Source of the DNA: Altererythrobacter sp. XM-24bin4
GTDB lineage: Bacteria; Pseudomonadota; Alphaproteobacteria; Sphingomonadales; Sphingomonadaceae
DNA: 64,000 bases
Assembly: GCA_003149575.1 (NCBI GenBank)
Contig: QCWG01000001.1
Span: 897,183-961,182 of the forward strand
Direction: 5' to 3'
Made by a program: the position numbers and the translations under genes. Below the pieces are notes generated by a model. The model worked only from the letters and a program-made list of their open reading frames with translations. It did no database searches and was not told where the DNA came from. The first letter of the stretch is position 1. Each line of letters starts with the position of its first letter. Below, in pieces: positions 9,516 to 16,827 of this stretch.

Positions 9516-9914
9516 ATGTCAGCAACGCCATTTAGATTTCCGATCAAAGTCCTCCCGGAAGATATCGACTTCATGGGGCATGTGAACAACGCCCGCTATC
9601 TCAACTGGGTGCAAGATGCTGTGTTAGCGCATTGGAACAAGCTGGCACCTGCCGATGATGTGGCGAGCAAGGCATGGGTCGCGCTCAAGCACGAGATCAC
9701 CTATCGCAAACCAGCGTTCCGCGAGGATGATGTGATTGCGCAAACTGTGCTGGAGCATTTTCAGGGCGCACGGGCGTTCTACAAGACTGTGATCAGCCGC
9801 GGCGAGGAAGTGCTGGCTGAAGTGCAATCAAGCTGGTGCTGCATCGATGCGAAGACCTTGCGCCCGGCCAAGATTGGCGATCACTTGCGTGAGTTCTTTT
9901 TTCCTGAAGTGTAA
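9516..9914 (+). CDS. Hotdog-fold acyl-CoA thioesterase (4HBT/YbgC-like)
   Basis: 132 residues. The opening VLPEDIDFMGHVNNARYLNWVQDA contains the D-x-M-GHVNN-x-x-YL-W pattern of 4-hydroxybenzoyl-CoA thioesterase-like proteins. The substrate is probably an acyl-CoA but cannot be named. Its TAA stop overlaps the crtW start (TAATG), so it is probably the first gene of a thioesterase-crtW-crtZ operon, divergent from leuC. Confidence 0.88.
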   Translation: MSATPFRFPIKVLPEDIDFMGHVNNARYLNWVQDAVLAHWNKLAPADDVASKAWVALKHEITYRKPAFREDDVIAQTVLEHFQGARAFYKTVISRGEEVLAEVQSSWCCIDAKTLRPAKIGDHLREFFFPEV

Positions 9915-10681
9915 TGCCCTATACGGCGCCTATCGTGTCGTATCCGGTATCTCTCCCTTCGCGCAATTCTCAGCGTATGTTCGGCCTTGTCCTGGGCGCA
10001 CTTATCGCTGGCAGCTGGCTGGGCATTCATTTCTATGCGATGTTTGTTTTTGAACTGAGCTGGAACGCATGGCCGCAAGTGCTGCTGATGGCCGCACTGC
10101 AATGTTGGCTATCGGTCGGGGTCTTTATCGTGTGTCACGATGCGATGCATGGTTCGCTTGCACCGGGCTGGAAAAGTACAAACTCCGGAATCGGTGCAAT
10201 CCTGTTGTTCCTCTATGCGGGCTTTGCCTGGCGAAAGATACGCGATGCACATTTCGCGCATCACAAGCACACCGGTGAGGACGGCGATCCCGATTTCGAC
10301 ACCGCGCACCCGACACAATTCTGGGCATGGTACTGGACCTTCTTCAGGCGGTATTTCGGCTGGCAATCACTGATTTACGTCAACACCGTGGTCGGCATTT
10401 ATCTGTTCGTGTTTGACATACCGTTTATGCAGATATTCCTGCTGTATGGGGCGCCAGCGCTGCTATCCTCACTTCAGCTATTTTATTTCGGCACCTATCG
10501 CCCACATCGGCATGGCGAGGGAGCGTTCGCTGACGGGCACAATGCGCGCTCTGACAATTTCAGCACGCTTGCAAGCCTCGCCAGCTGTTTCCATTTCGGC
10601 TATCATCTGGAGCATCACCGTCGCCCCGATGTCCCCTGGTGGGCATTGCCTGGCGCGCGGCGTGCAGGAGTAGCCGCATGA
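9914..10681 (+). CDS. crtW: Beta-carotene 4-ketolase (CrtW type)
   Basis: 255 residues. An integral-membrane di-iron oxygenase of the fatty acid desaturase fold. The histidine boxes HDAMH (75-79), HFAHHKH (113-119) and HLEHH near the C-terminus are present, as is the conserved WRKIRDAHFAHHKHTG stretch. It adds keto groups at C4/C4' of beta-ionone rings. Together with CrtZ this predicts astaxanthin-like or erythroxanthin-type ketocarotenoids, which are not linked to the reaction centre in Erythrobacter. Overlaps its neighbours on both sides (TAATG and ATGA), so translation is coupled. Confidence 0.93.
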   Translation: MPYTAPIVSYPVSLPSRNSQRMFGLVLGALIAGSWLGIHFYAMFVFELSWNAWPQVLLMAALQCWLSVGVFIVCHDAMHGSLAPGWKSTNSGIGAILLFLYAGFAWRKIRDAHFAHHKHTGEDGDPDFDTAHPTQFWAWYWTFFRRYFGWQSLIYVNTVVGIYLFVFDIPFMQIFLLYGAPALLSSLQLFYFGTYRPHRHGEGAFADGHNARSDNFSTLASLASCFHFGYHLEHHRRPDVPWWALPGARRAGVAA

Positions 10682-11178
10682 GCTGGTGGGAAATCATCGC
10701 AATCGTCCTTGCCGCGCTGATCGGTATGGAATTCTTTGCCTGGTATGCGCACAAATACATCATGCACGGCTGGGGCTGGGCATGGCATCGTGACCATCAT
10801 GAGCCGCATGACAATACTCTGGAAAAGAATGATCTGTTCGCTGTCGTCTTCGGCACAATCAACGCGGTAATGTATATCTACGGTGCGCTCTATTCGGATA
10901 CGCTATGGTGGTTTGCGCTGGGAATCACGCTTTATGGCGTGATCTACACACTGGTTCACGACGGGCTCGTGCATCAACGTTATTTCCGCTGGGTGCCTAA
11001 GAAAGGCTATGCCAAACGGCTCGTGCAGGCGCACAAGTTACACCACGCCACAATCGGCAAGGAAGGTGGGGTCAGCTTCGGATTTGTCTTCGCGCGTGAT
11101 CCAGTAAAGTTGAAGGCGGAACTGAAAGAACAGCGCACAGCCGGTATTGCCAAGGTCCGCGAAGCTGATTTGAGTTAG
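10678..11178 (+). CDS. crtZ: Beta-carotene 3-hydroxylase
   Basis: 166 residues, four hydrophobic helices. The histidine motifs HKYIMHG, HRDHHEPH, HDGLVHQ and HKLHHA are those of non-haem di-iron carotenoid hydroxylases of the CrtZ family. It hydroxylates C3/C3' of beta-rings to give zeaxanthin. Start at ATG 10678 overlaps the crtW stop as ATGA. Its 3' end overlaps the convergent bciA gene by 4 bp. Confidence 0.96.
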   Translation: MSWWEIIAIVLAALIGMEFFAWYAHKYIMHGWGWAWHRDHHEPHDNTLEKNDLFAVVFGTINAVMYIYGALYSDTLWWFALGITLYGVIYTLVHDGLVHQRYFRWVPKKGYAKRLVQAHKLHHATIGKEGGVSFGFVFARDPVKLKAELKEQRTAGIAKVREADLS

Positions 11179-12083
11179 GACGCACGGACGAGCTCTTCAT
11201 AATAATCGAATAGCGTTTCACGACCGAATTCGGGCGTGGCGTCCGCATCGTATCGTCGCTGTTTTTCATCCCAAACCAGCATGCTTTCCGTGGCGTAATA
11301 GCGGCCGATCTTGGCATATTCAGCCTTTGCGGCTGCGCGCTTTGATACTAGGCCCACTAGGCTGAGCGCGCCGATGATTGCATTCATCAGCACAATGGGC
11401 ATGCGGCGATAGCGTGGTTTGCATCCCGTCAATCGAAACAACTCTTCGCCTTGTTCCAATGGCGTGATCGCGGGGCCGGGTCCGCCGATGGGCAGCATGC
11501 GATCGTGTCGCGCCGGATCATCGATGCAGCCGACGATATAGCGCGCCAGATCGCTATCACTGATCGGCTTGCACCGCGTTAGCTCGCCATTGCTGAAAAG
11601 CAGGTAGGGTTTACCTGATCTCACGCGCTCGACCTGACCAGACAGCGATTTGAAGAAAGCCGTGGGGCGCACAATGGAGTAGGTAAGGCCGCTTTCGATT
11701 AGTTCTTTTTCAAAGGCGAGTTTAGCGTGCTGAAAAGCCAGTTTGGGCTTTTGCACACAGATTGCAGACACCAGTATGAAATGTCTTACGTCGTGTGTCT
11801 GCGCAGCCTTCAGTATGTCACTGTTTGCTTGGTAATCCACGGCCCATGCATCCTCAGGCACGCCTGTACGCGATGCAATGCATGAGATCGCAACATCGAA
11901 TTTCTCGGTCCCAAACACATCCACGAGATCTCCAGACCTGATTCGGCATCCAGAGAGGTCGTCTGGGACATCGCTGGTGCTGCGCAGCGCGCAGACTATT
12001 TCGTATCCGCATCGAAGCAGCTCTTTCGCAACGGCTTTGCCTATTGTGCCGCTCGCTCCGAAAAGAACGACGCGCTTACTCAT
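11175..12083 (-). CDS. bciA: 8-vinyl reductase, BciA type (divinyl (proto)chlorophyllide)
   Basis: 302 residues of the atypical SDR (NmrA-like) fold. The nucleotide motif LFGASGTIGKAVAKEL is at the N-terminus, and the block LTYSIVRPTAFFKSLSGQ is the signature of plant-type DVR/BciA rather than of other SDRs. It reduces the C8 vinyl group of divinyl chlorophyll intermediates with NADPH. This is the only tetrapyrrole-pathway gene here outside the main cluster, about 34 kb from bchI. It lies last in a co-directional string psp...sufE-DUF454-bciA and overlaps the DUF454 gene by 8 bp, while crtZ faces it. Confidence 0.88.
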   Translation of the reverse strand: MSKRVVLFGASGTIGKAVAKELLRCGYEIVCALRSTSDVPDDLSGCRIRSGDLVDVFGTEKFDVAISCIASRTGVPEDAWAVDYQANSDILKAAQTHDVRHFILVSAICVQKPKLAFQHAKLAFEKELIESGLTYSIVRPTAFFKSLSGQVERVRSGKPYLLFSNGELTRCKPISDSDLARYIVGCIDDPARHDRMLPIGGPGPAITPLEQGEELFRLTGCKPRYRRMPIVLMNAIIGALSLVGLVSKRAAAKAEYAKIGRYYATESMLVWDEKQRRYDADATPEFGRETLFDYYEELVRAS

Positions 12084-12423
12084 TGCGAGTCCAGATCCAA
12101 CCGCCTGCAGTCACAAGAATAGCAATCGAAACCCAATGCCACGGATCGCCCAGAGCATACCATGTGAAGATCGCGCCGACGCTCATTGCGCCAATTGCCA
12201 TATATTTGGCGCGACGATTTATCGTGCGCCGCTCTCGCCAATCGAGAACCTGTGGCCCCCAATGCGGGTGATCGAGGATCTTCTGCTCCCACGCAGGGTT
12301 GCTGCGCGCAAAGCAGAATACGGCCACAAGCAGAAACGGCACTGTCGGCATGATCGGCAGGAATGCTCCGACCGCCGCCAGACCCACTGCGATGATCCCC
12401 CCCGCTGCATAAAGCGGGCGCAT
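12076..12423 (-). CDS. YbaN family (DUF454) membrane protein
   Basis: 115 residues with an N-terminal pair of hydrophobic helices carrying GAFLPIMPTVPFLLVAVFCFARS. A central polar HPxxGPxxLDWRERRTINRRAKYMAI segment is followed by another helical pair. This is the DUF454/YbaN pattern. Function unknown in the family. Overlaps bciA by 8 bp and follows sufE by 14 bp, so co-transcription is likely. Confidence 0.88.
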   Translation of the reverse strand: MRPLYAAGGIIAVGLAAVGAFLPIMPTVPFLLVAVFCFARSNPAWEQKILDHPHWGPQVLDWRERRTINRRAKYMAIGAMSVGAIFTWYALGDPWHWVSIAILVTAGGWIWTRNE

Positions 12424-12437
12424 GTCAAATCTCCGGG

Positions 12438-12845
12438 TCAGGCATCGGCAAGCCGCGCGGCATGTTCGCGGACCAGCGCGATCATGTTGGGCACGCCTTG
12501 TGTGCGGTTGGAGGAAAGCTGGTTCTTAAGATCGAACGGCGCAAGCATGGCGGTTACGTCCATAGCTGCGACTTCATGGGCTGGTTTGTCCTGCACAGCT
12601 GAAATCACCAGCGCGACGATGCCTTTGGTAATCGCAGCATTGCTGTCAGCCAGGAAGTGCAGTTTGCCGCCGTTGTCAGTGGGATAGACCCAGACGCTGG
12701 CAGAGCAGCCTCGCACCAGTGTAGCATTGGTTTTGAGGGCATCGGGCATCGGGTCCAGCTCACGGCCCAGCTCGATCAGCAGACGATAGCGCTCATCGCC
12801 TTCGAGAAAATCATATTCTTCGCGTATGTCATCAAGGTATCGCAT
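12438..12845 (-). CDS. sufE: SufE family sulfur acceptor
   Basis: 135 residues. SufE accepts persulfide sulfur from a cysteine desulfurase (SufS) for Fe-S assembly; the acceptor cysteine is in LVRGCSASVWVYP near residue 46. The FDLKNQLSSNRTQGVPNMI motif at the C-terminus is also typical. No sufS or other suf gene is visible nearby. It follows the last PspB-like gene by 24 bp on the same strand. Confidence 0.95.
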   Translation of the reverse strand: MRYLDDIREEYDFLEGDERYRLLIELGRELDPMPDALKTNATLVRGCSASVWVYPTDNGGKLHFLADSNAAITKGIVALVISAVQDKPAHEVAAMDVTAMLAPFDLKNQLSSNRTQGVPNMIALVREHAARLADA

Positions 12846-12869
12846 GATAGCGCATCTAAGCGCTTTGGC

Positions 12870-13103
12870 TCACAAATCCACCCCGCTGGCGATCGCTTCC
12901 AGCTTTTTGATGCGTTCTTTAAGGTCCGCAATCTCAATCCGTGCTGCGCTATTGCCTACACCCCCTTCGATTTCACCAGAGGCGCTGTCGAGCTCTCGCT
13001 GCTTCAGCGCAAGCCAGCCATGCCAGGCCTTTAGCAATGCAAATGCTACGACACACAAGCCGACTATAGATGCTGCGGCAATGATTATTGTTGGCTCAAA
13101 CAT
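12870..13103 (-). CDS. Small PspB-like membrane protein (third extra copy)
   Basis: 77 residues: one N-terminal transmembrane helix (about 5-27), a charged linker and a C-terminal amphipathic helix ending LKERIKKLEAIASGVDL. That helix resembles the R-x-x-x-LE-R-I core of PspB, and less clearly than in its two neighbours. Same strand and close spacing as the rest of the psp run. Likely a diverged paralogue. Role unknown. Confidence 0.65.
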   Translation of the reverse strand: MFEPTIIIAAASIVGLCVVAFALLKAWHGWLALKQRELDSASGEIEGGVGNSAARIEIADLKERIKKLEAIASGVDL

Positions 13104-13132
13104 TCCCTCATATCCTCCGTAAACTTGTGGCC

Positions 13133-13399
13133 CTATCCGTCCTGTTTATCCGGCTTGCTGCGCAAGCTTTCGATTTCGTCTGCGATGGCGCGCGCTTCGC
13201 GGCCATCCACTGTAATTCTTTCAAGTACTTTCACGCGTTCACGCAGGTTTTCGATCTCGCGTTGCACCTCTTCATCGCGCGCAATTGCATTGGTTTCGCT
13301 TTGCCCGTTCGGGCGGCCGCTATTGCGATTGCGAGAGCGCATTACCCCTGCAACTGCACTGATCAGCACAATCAGAACAACGGCGGTTGCCCAGCTCAT
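13133..13399 (-). CDS. Small PspB-like membrane protein (second extra copy)
   Basis: 88 residues: an N-terminal transmembrane helix (about 3-20), a basic Asn/Arg linker, then a helix with REIENLRERVKVLERITVDG, matching the PspB C-terminal core, and a short charged tail. Its start overlaps the stop of the preceding paralogue (ATGA at 13396-13399), so the two are translationally coupled. Function inferred only from similarity to PspB and position. Confidence 0.72.
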   Translation of the reverse strand: MSWATAVVLIVLISAVAGVMRSRNRNSGRPNGQSETNAIARDEEVQREIENLRERVKVLERITVDGREARAIADEIESLRSKPDKQDG

Positions 13400-13701
13400 C
13401 GAACGGCCTCCCTGTTGTTCGTTGTATCGGCAGTCAGATCGTCGATTTCTTGCAAATCGCGCAGGCTTTCGATCTGCAGCGCCAGATCCTGCTTGCCGTC
13501 AGTTGCAATGCGCTCAAGCACTTGGACACGATCTTCAAGGCGTTGCACTTGACTGGCATATTGTGCCGATTTTTCAGCGGTATGTTCCGCAGTCGTGCTG
13601 ATTTGCATCTGAGCCACTTTCTCTTTGTGCTTTGCCCAGATCGCGACCATCGGGATGGTGCAACCGAATATAATCGCGACTATTGGAATTAACTCACCCA
13701 T
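13396..13701 (-). CDS. PspB-like membrane protein (first extra copy)
   Basis: 101 residues: an N-terminal transmembrane helix (about 5-22), then AKHKEKVAQMQ and a helix with VQRLEDRVQVLERIATDGK, the PspB-type core, and a longer C-terminal tail. In canonical systems PspB pairs with PspC to sense envelope stress and bind PspA. Here it lies 24 bp behind pspC. Probably a paralogue of the true pspB at 14100-14399. Confidence 0.75.
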   Translation of the reverse strand: MGELIPIVAIIFGCTIPMVAIWAKHKEKVAQMQISTTAEHTAEKSAQYASQVQRLEDRVQVLERIATDGKQDLALQIESLRDLQEIDDLTADTTNNREAVR

Positions 13702-13725
13702 TGTCGTGTTCCTGCCCTTTTGGTC

Positions 13726-14103
13726 TTAGCGCAGGCGCTCGATCTCAGCGGTTAGCCGCGGATTGCTGCTGACGTAGTGATGCTCGACCTCAGCCAGGCG
13801 GCGATCCACATCGCGGAAGCGTGCGCGGATTTCGCGCGCGGTGCGCTTCGGGCTCTGCCGTACGCGCTGCCAGTACTGTTGTTCTTCCTTGTCGACATAA
13901 AGGTGCGGCGGCTTCTTGCTGAGTAGCATGCCGGCAATGAAATAAGCCGGAAGCAAGATAGGTGCGACAGTGAAGAGCAAAACAAGGAAACCCAGACGCA
14001 CCCACAGCGCGTTGACCCCGGTGTAGTCAGCGATGCCGGAGCAAACGCCCATCAGCTTCGCGTTGTGCTTGTCGCGGTAAAGGGTTGTGCGGGGGCTATT
14101 CAC
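13726..14103 (-). CDS. pspC: PspC domain envelope-stress protein
   Basis: 125 residues. The PspC domain occupies about residues 8-65: LYRDKHNAKLMGVCSGIADY, then a hydrophobic helix and a VAPILLPAYFIAGMLL helix. A cytosolic or periplasmic charged tail with TAREIRARFRDVDRRLAEVE follows, ending RLTAEIERLR. PspC anchors the stress-sensing PspBC complex in the inner membrane. Overlaps pspB by 4 bp. Confidence 0.94.
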   Translation of the reverse strand: MNSPRTTLYRDKHNAKLMGVCSGIADYTGVNALWVRLGFLVLLFTVAPILLPAYFIAGMLLSKKPPHLYVDKEEQQYWQRVRQSPKRTAREIRARFRDVDRRLAEVEHHYVSSNPRLTAEIERLR

Positions 14104-14399
14104 TTGGCGGTTCCTTTCTTCTCGGCGATCAGACGGTCCAGTTCGCGCAACTGCTGATTGTCAGCTTCCAGATTGGCTTGAAGGCGCTTGGGCTGGAATT
14201 CAGGGTTGTCGCTCGCAACCAGGCGTTCGACCGTATCCATCCGGTCATCCAGCCTGCGGGCAAGCTGATAGAGTTCGTCCAGGAGCACTTCATCATCGGT
14301 GGTGATCGTCGCGGAGGTCTTCCACTTGGTGACGTAGTGCAGAATCAGCCACGGCAGGCCGATAAGAACCATTGGTAAAATTACAAATTCCGGATCCAC
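14100..14399 (-). CDS. pspB: Envelope stress protein PspB
   Basis: 99 residues. An N-terminal transmembrane helix (about 4-22, FVILPMVLIGLPWLILHYVT) is followed by a leucine-rich amphipathic helix with ARRLDDRMDTVERLVASDNPEF, the standard PspB signature. It is the best PspB match of the four copies in this locus and is placed in the usual order between pspA and pspC. Confidence 0.9.
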   Translation of the reverse strand: MDPEFVILPMVLIGLPWLILHYVTKWKTSATITTDDEVLLDELYQLARRLDDRMDTVERLVASDNPEFQPKRLQANLEADNQQLRELDRLIAEKKGTAK

Positions 14400-14402
14400 G
14401 GC

Positions 14403-15338
14403 TTAAGCCCCTTTCTTGTCAGCGCTGTCTTTGCCCAGCGCTTTCTTCATCTGTTCCAATTCATCATCGATCGCGTCCGCGCCTGCGAGCGCTGCGATCT
14501 CATCCGACAGGCTTGGCGTACCGGACTGATCAGCAATGCTCAGCGCTTCGGCGCGGCCTTCGGCATAATCGACCCGGCGCTCCAACTGGTCGAAGCGCGA
14601 GATGGCTTCGTCTGTGCGTTCAGTGCTCATAACCGTGCGCAGCTTCACGCGGTTCTCAGCGCTTTCGAGACGAGCAGCAATTGCGGTCTGGCGGCTGCGG
14701 GCTTCGCGCAGGCGATGCTGCAATTTCTGAATATCTTCTTCGTAGGCCCGAAGCGCGTCATCCAATACGCCGATTTCCTGGCGCAGCTGGTCGCCCATAT
14801 CGGCGGCTTTCTTCTTCTCGACCAAAGCTGCTCGAGCAAGATCCTCGCGATCCTTGCTCAGCGCCAACTGTGCCTTCTCGCCCCAGTCAGCTTGCAGCCG
14901 GTCCAGATTCACCACGTGGCGGTGCATTTCCTTTTGATCAGCTATAGTGCGCGCCGCGCTGGCGCGAACTTCGACCAGCGTTTCCTCCATTTCGAGGATG
15001 ATCATGCGGATCATCTTCGCTGGGTCGTCTGCCTTGTCCAGCATATCTGTAAAGTTAGCTGCGATGATATCGCGGGTACGGCTGAAAATGCCCATGAAGG
15101 CTGCTCCGTTGAAAAAATTCTCTTCAGTGTTCGAACGCCCAGTGCTCTGAGTGGGGGTTGGGCTCTGGCGCAGGCGTTCGATTTCTGCATCAAGCCGCGA
15201 GCGACGTTTCGGACGCTCAGGGGAAAGAGATTGGGCCGGAGAAGCGGCGCTGCGACTGGAATGCGCGCCGGCAGGTTTGCTCGCGGGGGGGACAGAGCTC
15301 TCCGGCCCAAAGGGGGTATTATTGTCAGGCTTGGTCAT
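14403..15338 (-). CDS. pspA: Phage shock protein A, possible N-terminally extended form
   Basis: PspA/IM30 coiled-coil protein that binds stressed membrane and restrains PspF. The canonical protein starts at MGIFSRTRDIIAANF (ATG 15095, 230 residues) behind a GGAG site 9-12 nt upstream. The frame, however, is open a further 81 codons to an ATG at 15338 that overlaps the stop of a preceding 52-codon gene as ATGA, as if coupled. The extra segment is Pro/Ser/Arg-rich with one helical patch RSRLDAEIERLRQ. Either start, or both, may be used. The remainder is unmistakable PspA (DPAKMIRMIILEMEETLVEVR). Last residues are Asp/Lys-rich. First stress gene of the psp operon. Confidence 0.9.
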   Translation of the reverse strand: MTKPDNNTPFGPESSVPPASKPAGAHSSRSAASPAQSLSPERPKRRSRLDAEIERLRQSPTPTQSTGRSNTEENFFNGAAFMGIFSRTRDIIAANFTDMLDKADDPAKMIRMIILEMEETLVEVRASAARTIADQKEMHRHVVNLDRLQADWGEKAQLALSKDREDLARAALVEKKKAADMGDQLRQEIGVLDDALRAYEEDIQKLQHRLREARSRQTAIAARLESAENRVKLRTVMSTERTDEAISRFDQLERRVDYAEGRAEALSIADQSGTPSLSDEIAALAGADAIDDELEQMKKALGKDSADKKGA

Positions 15339-15493
15339 GCCATCTCGACCAGCAGACCCGAAGCAACCGGAGTTGCTGAGACTGCAGGTGCGATATGCAT
15401 TTGCGTGCTAAGCGCGACGAACAAAGTTATCGCTGCAATACTGGCGACAGAAGCCTTGCCAAGCTTGCTCTGGATGAATTCGCGATTGAACAT
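15335..15493 (-). CDS. 52-residue leader protein of the psp operon, unknown
   Basis: Short protein MFNREFIQSKLGKASVASIA... with a central hydrophobic stretch (about 15-32) and an Ala/Val/Ser-rich end. AAGGGAG lies about 11 nt before the ATG at 15493, and its stop overlaps the extended pspA start as ATGA. It is the first ORF after the sigma-54 promoter. No family recognised. It may couple translation into pspA or be a small membrane stress peptide. Confidence 0.6.
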   Translation of the reverse strand: MFNREFIQSKLGKASVASIAAITLFVALSTQMHIAPAVSATPVASGLLVEMA

Positions 15494-15527
15494 TTTTCTA
15501 AACTCCCTTGCGGTATGTTCAGTAAGT

Positions 15528-15545
15528 AACAAGGGCTGTGCCAAA
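15528..15545 (-). promoter_or_regulatory. Sigma-54 (-24/-12) promoter of the psp operon
   Basis: On the minus strand the sequence reads TTGGCACAGCCCTTGTT. This gives TGGCAC, five bases, then TTGT: the -24 GG and -12 TG of sigma-54 promoters with exact spacing. It points at the psp genes, 35 nt before the 52-codon leader ORF. An AT-rich stretch (15546-15575) lies upstream, where PspF enhancer or IHF sites would be expected. The divergent gene encodes PspF, the expected activator. Confidence 0.87.
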
Positions 15546-15655
15546 CTTGTAAAATATATATAAAACAATGGTTTGAGTAATTGTTCGAAGTCACTGTTTG
15601 GTTTCTCTTGCCAAAGATTGGGAATTTTCACTATAGGTTGGTCAAGAGACCGAAA

Positions 15656-16717
15656 TTGGAACGCGAAAATCAATTTATTGGCCAATCTGGCGCCTTTCTC
15701 GACGCGGTAGAGCGCGCCTCGCGTGCGGCACCGATGGATCGTCCCGTTCTCGTAATAGGCGAACGCGGCACCGGCAAAGAGCTCATCGCAGAGCGCCTCC
15801 ACCGCTTGTCACCAAGATGGGGCGAGCCGCTCGTCACCATGAACTGCGCCGCATTGCCAGAGACGCTGATCGAAGCCGAGCTTTTCGGCCACGAAGCGGG
15901 GGCTTTCACAGGGGCTACCAAAGCGCGGGTCGGAAGGTTTGAGGAAGCCCACAAAGGTACCCTATTTCTCGACGAACTGGGCACTTTGTCGATGGGCGCG
16001 CAAGAGCGGCTGCTGCGCGCGGTTGAATATGGCGAAGTAACGCGCATTGGATCGTCGCGTCCAGTTCGCGTCGATGTTCGGATTGTTGCAGCCACAAATG
16101 ACAATCTGCCCGCACTGGCGGAGCAAGGCGAGTTTCGCGCTGACTTGCTGGACCGTCTGAGCTTTGAAGTGATTACTTTGCCTCCGCTCCGTGTGCGCGA
16201 AGGCGATGTGGATGTTCTGGCAGATTACTTCGGGCGGCGCATGGCGGCCGAATTGCAGTGGGATGCGTGGCCAGGATTTGCTGATCACGTTCGACGGGAA
16301 CTTGATGAATATGCCTGGCCGGGCAACGTCCGCGAGCTTCGCAATGTGGTTGAACGCGCGGTTTATCGCTGGGACAATTGGCGCGAAGCGATTGCGCATG
16401 TCCAGTTTGATCCTTTCGATAGTCCGTGGAAGCCGTTTGTGCCAAGCCACCGCAAACCGGGCAGCCCTATGGCAGCGCCTGCGAAGGTGTCGTCGGATGG
16501 AATGGCACCTCAATCTCCTGCCGCCGCCGATCTGGAGAATGTCGATGATCTGCGCGCCGCGGTGGATGCGCACGAGCGCTCGATAGTCGAGCACGCATTA
16601 GGCAAGCACCGCTGGAACCAACGCCAGACCGCAAAGGCGCTTGGACTGACTTATGATCAGTTACGTCATTGCATCAAGAAGCACGGGTTAATGCAAGAGC
16701 AGAGCGAAGATGGTTAA
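15656..16717 (+). CDS. pspF: Phage shock operon transcriptional activator (sigma-54 enhancer-binding)
   Basis: About 353 residues. No N-terminal receiver or sensor domain: the protein starts almost directly with the AAA+ domain, as PspF does. Visible are Walker A GERGTGKE (near residue 36), the sigma-54-contacting GAFTGA loop (AGAFTGATKARVG), Walker B LFLDELGT and the arginine-finger region. A C-terminal Fis-type helix-turn-helix (HRWNQRQTAKALGLTYDQLRHCIKKHGL) follows. The TTG at 15656 gives the family-like start MERENQFIGQSG; an upstream TTG at 15581 is open but unlikely. Activates the divergent psp promoter; PspA inhibits it. Confidence 0.94.
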   Translation: MERENQFIGQSGAFLDAVERASRAAPMDRPVLVIGERGTGKELIAERLHRLSPRWGEPLVTMNCAALPETLIEAELFGHEAGAFTGATKARVGRFEEAHKGTLFLDELGTLSMGAQERLLRAVEYGEVTRIGSSRPVRVDVRIVAATNDNLPALAEQGEFRADLLDRLSFEVITLPPLRVREGDVDVLADYFGRRMAAELQWDAWPGFADHVRRELDEYAWPGNVRELRNVVERAVYRWDNWREAIAHVQFDPFDSPWKPFVPSHRKPGSPMAAPAKVSSDGMAPQSPAAADLENVDDLRAAVDAHERSIVEHALGKHRWNQRQTAKALGLTYDQLRHCIKKHGLMQEQSEDG

Positions 16718-16827
16718 GCTCGGTTAGAGCTAATTGATAATCAAACTGCTTAAGCGGGCTTTTGCCTTTCACGGGGCAAATCCGATTTGCGCCGGATCGG
16801 GCGTGACTGATTGGGGGCTTGGCGAAC

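Noticed and set aside
14715..15563. 282-codon plus-strand frame over pspA
   Set aside because: Opposite to pspA and the sigma-54 promoter; a shadow of strong codon bias in the coiled coil.
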